Part shown: positions 16,532 through 21,073 of the stretch, piece after piece | Position numbering within the stretch: the stretch's first letter is position 1 | Layout: each line of letters starts with the position of its first letter | NCBI GenBank assembly: GCA_017519965.1 | Contig: JAFWRK010000003.1 | Location: forward strand, 1 to 21,073 | Direction: 5' to 3' | Source of the DNA: Bacilli bacterium | Lineage (GTDB): Bacteria; Bacillota_I; Bacilli_A; RF39; UBA660 | Length of the DNA: 21,073 bases | Notes under the pieces: model-generated | Told to the model about the DNA's origin: nothing | What the model saw: the letters and a program-made list of their open reading frames with translations, nothing else | The model's database searches: none | Position numbers and translations under genes: made by a program

Positions 16532-17563
16532 TTATTTATTATTGTGATAATTCATTTCCTCACAACTATATATCTTACTATTCATTTTATAAGTACCCTT
16601 TGTACCTTCCTTATTAGTAACTAAAGTAAATATATATCTAGTTTTATAACCGTCATTTAATCTTGCAATCATTGTCATCTTATAAGTATAAGTATTATCA
16701 CCAATCTCCTCTAAAGAAATACTATAAGTACCACTTTCATAAGTATCAGGCTTATTGTAATATTGAGTTGCATATGATTTATCTTCATTAAAATCATATT
16801 GGAAATAAGTACTAGCATCATTAGTTAAATTTCCATCCTCTAAAGATGAACCACAAACCCATGTCTTTCCACTAATATAATTAGGATTATTAGTTAAGCT
16901 ATACTTACTTGCTGAAACTCCATCATTTTTATTAATTTCATAATCAGCAGATTCACTCTTAATACTCTTATAATACTTATATCCAAATAAACATAAAACT
17001 ATAATTAATACTATAAGAGCTATAAAGAAAACAATCTTAAAAGGAACTATACTTATATTAATCTTTTTCTTTTCCTTATAATAATCTTCATCTTCATCAT
17101 ATGAAGTATTACTAGTAGAATTCTTATTATTAGATTCTGTAAAACTAACTAATTCATTAATAGATAGATTATCAATTCCACTATCATTATTACTAGTAGA
17201 TATAGAAGCATTATTAAAATTATTATTATAATTATTAATACTATTATCAGTATAATCAGTATTCATATTATGATTAGTCTTAGTATCATTAATATTTCTA
17301 AAACTACTATAATCAGGAACAATATCGTCTTCCACTAACTCTTTTTTCTTTTTCTTATCATCCTTTTTATATGAATTTAATAAATCATCTAACTCTTTAT
17401 TATAAGAAGAATCATTTTCACTATCATCTATATAATCATCTTCATCATCAGAAGTATTAATATCATCATATAAATCATTAATAGAAGAGCCAACTACAAA
17501 ACCACAGTTAAGACATATCTTATCATTTTCACTTAGATCTGCGCCACATTTTTTACACTTCAT
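16532..17563 (-). CDS. Zinc-ribbon single-pass membrane protein, 343 aa
   Basis: Starts with a C4 zinc ribbon (CKKC and CLNC, residues 3-21). Then comes a long Asp/Asn/Ser/Lys-rich low-complexity linker (about 26-165), one membrane segment (about 173-195) and an outside domain (about 200-343). The outside domain opens with GKTWVCGSS, contains a beta-rich DFNEDKSY..SGTYSI pattern and closes with KIYSCEEM; these are its only two cysteines. The same features occur in the shorter protein encoded directly upstream, so the two genes appear to be tandem paralogues that differ mainly in linker length. It sits between that gene (11-base gap) and the ABC ATPase gene (9-base gap). No enzyme motif is seen. 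A role as transporter accessory or envelope sensor is inferred. Confidence 0.82.
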   Translation of the reverse strand: MKCKKCGADLSENDKICLNCGFVVGSSINDLYDDINTSDDEDDYIDDSENDSSYNKELDDLLNSYKKDDKKKKKELVEDDIVPDYSSFRNINDTKTNHNMNTDYTDNSINNYNNNFNNASISTSNNDSGIDNLSINELVSFTESNNKNSTSNTSYDEDEDYYKEKKKINISIVPFKIVFFIALIVLIIVLCLFGYKYYKSIKSESADYEINKNDGVSASKYSLTNNPNYISGKTWVCGSSLEDGNLTNDASTYFQYDFNEDKSYATQYYNKPDTYESGTYSISLEEIGDNTYTYKMTMIARLNDGYKTRYIFTLVTNKEGTKGTYKMNSKIYSCEEMNYHNNK

Positions 17564-17574
17564 AAAATACCCTC

Positions 17575-18138
17575 CTATATCCTTTTACATATATAAACAA
17601 AACTATTTTCCATATTTATAACTAAAGCATTCTTTTTATTACTAAGAATACCAAACTCATAATGGTTAGTACTATCTACTTTAGAAGTATTACCATTTTG
17701 AGTAACAGAATAAATATTTAAATATAAGTCAAAATAACCAACTACATTATTAGCTTGTTTAGAACTAATCTCATAATTATAAGTTCCTTTTATATTAAAC
17801 TGATTATTAGCATTACTTAAACTATATTGACTAAAAGTACCATCTTTTCTAATATCCATTTCAAAATAATAAACTGAATCATCATCTATAGATATACTTT
17901 CAGTATAATTACCACATTTCCAACTTCCTTTAGGAGTAATATCACTATTAATACCAGTAAATAAATAATAAATACTTACTATTGAAAATAGTATTAAAAT
18001 GACTCCCATAACAATCTTTGGAATAGAAATATCATTTTTATTTATATTATTTAATTTTTGATTAATAGCACTAACTCCACAACTAGGACAATACATATCA
18101 TTTTCAAGTATTTCATTTCCACAATTAATACATTTCAT
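17575..18138 (-). CDS. Zinc-ribbon single-pass membrane protein, 187 aa
   Basis: First gene of the ABC operon. It has a C4 zinc ribbon (CINC and CPSC, residues 3-21), a short linker, one membrane segment (about 41-62) and an outside domain (about 68-187). That domain begins GSWKCGNY, continues FEMDIRKDGTFSQYSL and a GTYNYEI strand, and ends VYICKRI. These two Cys are its only ones outside, close to the domain ends, so an intradomain disulfide is plausible. The order of motifs matches the 343-residue protein encoded next. The ATG follows TAGGAGAA. The TAG stop is embedded in the AGGAGGG ribosome site of the next gene, so translation is probably coupled. Function unknown. Confidence 0.82.
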   Translation of the reverse strand: MKCINCGNEILENDMYCPSCGVSAINQKLNNINKNDISIPKIVMGVILILFSIVSIYYLFTGINSDITPKGSWKCGNYTESISIDDDSVYYFEMDIRKDGTFSQYSLSNANNQFNIKGTYNYEISSKQANNVVGYFDLYLNIYSVTQNGNTSKVDSTNHYEFGILSNKKNALVINMENSFVYICKRI

Positions 18139-18209
18139 AGCATATTCTCCTACTCTACAATAAGATTACCATTTTAACCATAAAAAATCAATTATAGAAT
18201 ATAAAAATA
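18139..18209 (-). promoter_or_regulatory. Candidate promoter region of the zinc-ribbon/ABC operon
   Basis: A TATAAT at 18191-18196 stands 53 bases before the ATG but lacks a good -35. A second option, TTGATT followed after 17 bases by TAATCT, lies closer to the gene. No terminator hairpin was seen after the YbaK-type gene, so readthrough from it is also possible. Confidence 0.3.
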
Positions 18210-18680
18210 TTACATATCTAACACACTATATAAATGATTACAATAACCAATAATCTTCAATAAATCAGAATAGTTTATACAAATAGTTCTATCATTTCTA
18301 TTAGGATGCACTAATATATCTTTATCAACTATATCACTATCTAATAAAAGATGCACTAAATTATCTGTATCATTAATAATACCTAAAGGAGTAACACTAC
18401 CTTTATCTAGTCCAAGAATTGTATTTAAAGCATCCACACTAGCAAAACTTAATTTCTTTACATTTAATTCTTTACTAAGTTTTAAAAAATCACATCTCTT
18501 AGTATCAACCATAACAACTAAATAATATCTGTTTAACTCATCAATTAAAAATAAGTTTTTACAACCAATACCTTTTAAAGAAATATTTTCATTTTTAGCT
18601 TCTTCTACAGTAAAAACCTTTTTATGTATCTCTTCTTCATATTTAATAGATAATTCATTTAATAAAGTATATATATCCAT
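18210..18680 (-). CDS. YbaK/ProX-type aminoacyl-tRNA deacylase
   Basis: A 156-residue stand-alone editing domain expected to remove the wrong amino acid from tRNA, most likely Ala from tRNA-Pro given its resemblance to the PrdX/ProXp-ala branch. Seen: VFTVEEA (22-28), the KNLFL string with K41 (the conserved Lys), LSFAS (77-81), GSVTPLGI (94-101) and LVHPN (123-127). These are the hallmarks of the family and none is missing. The substrate is a family-based inference; other YbaK branches act on Cys-tRNA-Pro or other mischarged tRNAs. The ATG is preceded by AGGTG at good distance. The gene lies between the dacF-like terminator and the zinc-ribbon/ABC operon and may have its own promoter. Confidence 0.88.
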   Translation of the reverse strand: MDIYTLLNELSIKYEEEIHKKVFTVEEAKNENISLKGIGCKNLFLIDELNRYYLVVMVDTKRCDFLKLSKELNVKKLSFASVDALNTILGLDKGSVTPLGIINDTDNLVHLLLDSDIVDKDILVHPNRNDRTICINYSDLLKIIGYCNHLYSVLDM

Positions 18681-18696
18681 ATAATCACCTATTAAG

Positions 18697-18725
18697 ATTA
18701 TATAATAAAAATTAAAAAGTCTCCA
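18697..18725 (-). promoter_or_regulatory. Candidate promoter of the YbaK-type gene
   Basis: TGGAGA (18720-18725) and TATAAT (18697-18702) are 17 bases apart on the minus strand. The -35 falls inside the dacF-like terminator stem. Predicted start is about ten bases before the ATG, which leaves just enough leader for AGGTG. Confidence 0.35.
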
Positions 18726-18734
18726 TAGAGACTT
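18708..18734 (-). terminator. Intrinsic terminator of the dacF-like gene
   Basis: Stem AAGTCTC/GAGACTT (18728-18734 with 18717-18723), loop TATG, is followed by TTTAATTTTTAT on the minus strand. The first arm begins within the TAA stop codon at 18733-18735. Confidence 0.8.
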
Positions 18735-19869
18735 AATATATACCAGTTAAAATATCATTAATAGATTTTTTATATAAAGATATAAAACTAATCTTATTAA
18801 TATCTTCAATCACAGTTAAATTACTACTAGATACAACTTTATCTTTATATAAAGCATCTATCTTACCAATAATTTTTTCTTTTTTTAAAGGAAGTTTTAA
18901 ATCATTGAGAGTAATTTTATAGTTATACTTTTTCCTATCAATAGAATCAGTAATTACAACTAAATTATCTTTTAAGACAATTTGAACAATTTCTTTATTA
19001 GCTTTATCTAATTTCACTTTTTTAACCACTTCACCTTTACTCTTAAGTACATTTACTTTTAAAGTATTAAATCCATAATCTAATAAACTCATAGTTTCAC
19101 TATTTCTAACTTTACTATCTTTCTCTCCTAAAACAATTGCAATAAGTCTCAAATCATTTCTTTTAGCTGTAGCTGCTAAACAATATCCTGCGTTATCAGT
19201 ATGTCCAGTTTTTAATCCATCTGCACCATCATAAAATCGAATTAACTTATTAGTATTAACTAACCAAAAGGTATTCTCTCTTAAATAATCTTCATAAATA
19301 GATGAATATTCTAAAATAGTTGGATGATTATTAATTAAATATCTAGCAATTACAGCTTGATCATAAGCTGTAGAGTAATGCCCTTCTTCATCTAAACCAG
19401 TACAATTCTTAAACTTAGTGTGTTTTAATCCTAAAGATTTTACTTTTTTATTCATTAGTTCTACAAACTTTTCTTCACTACCAGCAATTACTTCAGCCAT
19501 AGCAACTGTTGCATCATTACCACTAGCAACACTAATACCCTTCATTAAATCATCAATAGTTATTTCTTCTCCTGCCGATAAATATATTTGAGAACCACCC
19601 ATAGAAGCAGCATTTTCACTAACTGTAACCTTATCACTCCATTTAATATTTCCCTTATCTATCTCTTCTAAAATAATAATTTGAGCAACCATCTTAGTCA
19701 TAGAAGCAATAGATACCTCTTTATCTTTGTCCTTTTCATAGATAATCTTACCAGTAGAAGCTTCCATTAAAATGCCACTAGTAGAATTAGGTATTAATTC
19801 TTCTCCAAAAACATTAAAAGGTAAGAAAATAAACATAAATATAAATATTATAAATATCTTTTTATACAT
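18733..19869 (-). CDS. dacF: D-alanyl-D-alanine carboxypeptidase, peptidase S11 (DacF/PBP5-like)
   Basis: A secreted penicillin-binding protein that trims the terminal D-Ala from peptidoglycan stem peptides. It has 378 residues with a signal peptide (about 1-22, ending FNVFG). Catalytic motifs are all present: SMTK (S56, K59), SGN (116-118) and KTGHT (220-224) preceded by DGADGL. The C-terminal domain (about 275-378) is the usual beta-rich domain, ending with a short segment that may be an amphipathic membrane anchor. An AGGAGG site precedes the ATG. It is transcribed divergently from a VanY-type carboxypeptidase gene across 86 bases. The dacF name is by resemblance; dacA or dacB-type assignment is possible, and no sporulation operon surrounds it. 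Confidence 0.92.
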   Translation of the reverse strand: MYKKIFIIFIFMFIFLPFNVFGEELIPNSTSGILMEASTGKIIYEKDKDKEVSIASMTKMVAQIIILEEIDKGNIKWSDKVTVSENAASMGGSQIYLSAGEEITIDDLMKGISVASGNDATVAMAEVIAGSEEKFVELMNKKVKSLGLKHTKFKNCTGLDEEGHYSTAYDQAVIARYLINNHPTILEYSSIYEDYLRENTFWLVNTNKLIRFYDGADGLKTGHTDNAGYCLAATAKRNDLRLIAIVLGEKDSKVRNSETMSLLDYGFNTLKVNVLKSKGEVVKKVKLDKANKEIVQIVLKDNLVVITDSIDRKKYNYKITLNDLKLPLKKEKIIGKIDALYKDKVVSSSNLTVIEDINKISFISLYKKSINDILTGIY

Positions 19870-19955
19870 AAATCCTCCTATAAGTTTTTATGTCAAATAA
19901 AGCTTAATTATACATATTTTGTATTTTTTCTGATATTATATAATTAGGTGATAAT
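19870..19955. promoter_or_regulatory. Divergent promoter region between the DacF-like and VanY-like genes
   Basis: The gap between the two starts holds an AGGAGG site for the minus gene and AGGTG for the plus gene. A TATAAT at 19907-19912 on the minus strand suits the DacF-like gene. On the plus strand TGATATTAT (19931-19939, extended -10 form) or TATAAT (19939-19944) could serve the VanY-like gene, both very near its start. No strong -35 is seen for either. Confidence 0.4.
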
Positions 19956-20867
19956 ATGACCAGAAAAAAAATAAAAATAAAGAAAAAAAATTTTACTATC
20001 TTTATAATAATTATTATTTTATTAATCACCATAACATATAAAGGAACAAGCTTTATAATAAAATCAGTAACAAATAAAGATGAAAAATTATAAAAAAAGA
20101 AAAAAGAAAAAAATATAAAAAGAGATAAAAGACTAGAAGAATTAGATAATATAGATGAAAGAATTAGTTATTTTAATAATAATTACATAGATAGATATAT
20201 AGCTTATAAAAACAAGAATAAAGATTTAAAAATAGAAGATGTAATACTACATGTAAATATTGGAATTGATAATGACTATTATACAAATACTAAAAAAGCA
20301 ATTAATTTAAATAAGAATACTATACTAGTTAATAAATATAATTATTTAGATAAAGATTATGAACCAAAAGATCTAGAAAAGATTAGTATTTACTATGCTA
20401 GAAGTGGAATGAAACTGGTAAGTGAAGCTAAAAGTCAATATGAAGCAATGGCAAAACAAGCAGCAAAAGAAGGATTAAAATTAGTAGCAACTTCTTCATA
20501 TAGAAGTTATGAATATCAAGAAGAATTATATAATAATTATGCTAAAAGAGATGGTAAAGAAGCAGCAGATACATATTCAGGAAGACCAGGTTATTCTGAA
20601 CATCAAACAGGACTAGCAGTAGACCTATATAATGGCAAAGAATTATATACAGAATTTGAAAAAACAAAAGAATTTGAATGGATGCAAAAAAATGCACACA
20701 AATATGGATTTATACTAAGATTTCCAAAAGATAAAGAAAAATTAACAGGTTACGAATATGAGTCATGGCATTATAGATATGTAGGAGAAAAAATAGCAAC
20801 TTATATTCATGATAATAACTTGTGTTTCGAAGAATATTACACAATGTTTATAGAAATATTTAAATAA
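19956..20867 (+). pseudogene. VanY-type D-alanyl-D-alanine carboxypeptidase gene interrupted by an in-frame TAA
   Basis: From the ATG at 19956, with AGGTG before it, the frame encodes a basic start and a membrane segment (about residues 14-30), then meets TAA at 20091-20093 (codon 46). The same frame continues without another stop to 20867 and carries a complete peptidase M15B domain: VNKYNYL, SSYRSYEYQ, the zinc ligands H216 and D223 in SEHQTGLAVD, catalytic E269 and third ligand H272 in ESWHYRY. No usual start codon lies in frame between the TAA and the ATG at 20409. One base change, or two compensating changes in the A-runs around 20084-20130, would restore the gene. Options are a recent nonsense mutation, a base-call or assembly error, or readthrough. 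If intact, it would act outside the membrane on peptidoglycan peptides. Confidence 0.75.
20409..20867 (+). CDS. VanY-domain open frame downstream of the TAA (internal start)
   Basis: This is the longest intact frame left after the TAA in the VanY-type gene: 152 residues that keep all zinc-binding and catalytic residues. It lacks the membrane segment and the first conserved part of the fold (NKYNYLDKDYEP, about 20 residues upstream). Only a weak AGTGGA lies before the ATG. As a separate product it would stay in the cytoplasm, away from its expected substrate, so I regard it as a fragment of the longer gene, listed because it is what an automatic gene call would report. Confidence 0.35.
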   Translation: MKLVSEAKSQYEAMAKQAAKEGLKLVATSSYRSYEYQEELYNNYAKRDGKEAADTYSGRPGYSEHQTGLAVDLYNGKELYTEFEKTKEFEWMQKNAHKYGFILRFPKDKEKLTGYEYESWHYRYVGEKIATYIHDNNLCFEEYYTMFIEIFK

Positions 20868-20897
20868 AAAAGAACATCAATTAAGATGTTCTTTTTA
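20867..20897. terminator. Bidirectional terminator between convergent genes
   Basis: An 11-bp stem, AAAAGAACATC against GATGTTCTTTT (20868-20878 with 20885-20895), has a 6-base loop. T-rich tails follow on both strands. It fills the space between the VanY-type stop at 20865-20867 and the stop of the opposite gene at 20898-20900. Confidence 0.85.
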
Positions 20898-21073
20898 TTA
20901 ATCAAATCTTTCTTGATAGAATAAATACAATCTATAAAAGAAAGTAAATATAAACCATATAAATAGTAATAAATTACTAGTTTGAACTATAACTAAAATA
21001 TAATTATTAGTATATAAAGCTACTTTATTACTTAAATCTATTTTATTATAAGCAACTAATGCTATAAAAGACA
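20898..21073 (-). CDS. C-terminal part of a membrane protein (5' end outside window)
   Basis: A minus-strand frame enters from the right edge and ends with TAA at 20898-20900, giving 57 visible residues. A polar stretch NKIDLSNKVALYTNN is followed by a strongly hydrophobic segment rich in Ile, Leu, Phe and Trp, then a short tail FYQERFD. It shares a terminator with the convergent VanY-type gene, and the frame is open throughout, which supports a real gene. The family cannot be recognised from so short a piece; it is probably the last helix or two of a polytopic membrane protein. Confidence 0.6.
   Translation of the reverse strand, partial: SFIALVAYNKIDLSNKVALYTNNYILVIVQTSNLLLFIWFIFTFFYRLYLFYQERFD

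Noticed and set aside
10709..20867. A vancomycin-resistance cluster based on VanW- and VanY-like genes
   Set aside because: The genes are 8 kb apart on opposite strands, there is no vanH, vanA/B, vanX or vanRS pair, and both families are common in sensitive Bacillota.

Overview
The window is very AT-rich DNA with dense, short-spaced genes. UAA, UAG and UGA all act as stops and UGG is the Trp codon, so the standard bacterial code fits. The gene set (SpoVS, a DacF-type D,D-carboxypeptidase, VanW- and VanY-like proteins, a T-box leader, strong AGGAGG-like ribosome sites) points to a low-GC Gram-positive with peptidoglycan. My inference is an uncultured Bacilli or Mollicutes-neighbouring gut lineage; the window has no rRNA to test this.

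Layout, right to left along the minus strand (nearly all genes are on it). The right edge holds the tail of a membrane protein. It converges, through a shared bidirectional terminator, on a plus-strand VanY-type carboxypeptidase gene that carries an in-frame TAA. Divergent from that gene is a DacF-like carboxypeptidase. Next come a YbaK-type tRNA-editing protein and a four-gene operon: two paralogous zinc-ribbon membrane proteins, an ABC ATPase and an ABC permease. A lone SWIM zinc-finger gene follows with its own promoter. A two-gene operon then encodes a membrane-anchored SGNH-fold protein, which has lost most catalytic residues, and a VanW protein. After these come spoVS and a third zinc-ribbon membrane protein.

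From about 9526 a T-box leader controls a dipeptidase (family M19) overlapping serS. An unknown acidic protein follows. The left 6.2 kb is one open reading frame for a giant secreted or anchored surface protein (at least 2082 residues): beta-sandwich modules, a glycine-rich domain and GLUG-type beta-helix repeats. Its C-terminus lies outside the window.

Themes. Several genes act on the cell wall or the outer surface (DacF, VanY, VanW, SGNH-like, giant adhesin). Several terminators are fused to the stop codon of the gene they end. Three zinc-ribbon membrane proteins share one architecture, including exactly two cysteines bracketing the predicted outside domain; two of them are co-transcribed with an ABC exporter, which makes that operon the best candidate for an undescribed system here. 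I saw no tRNA, rRNA, CRISPR array, insertion sequence or integrase, and no gene-free stretch longer than 300 bases. The longest gap, about 250 bases before the dipeptidase gene, is filled by the T-box leader.
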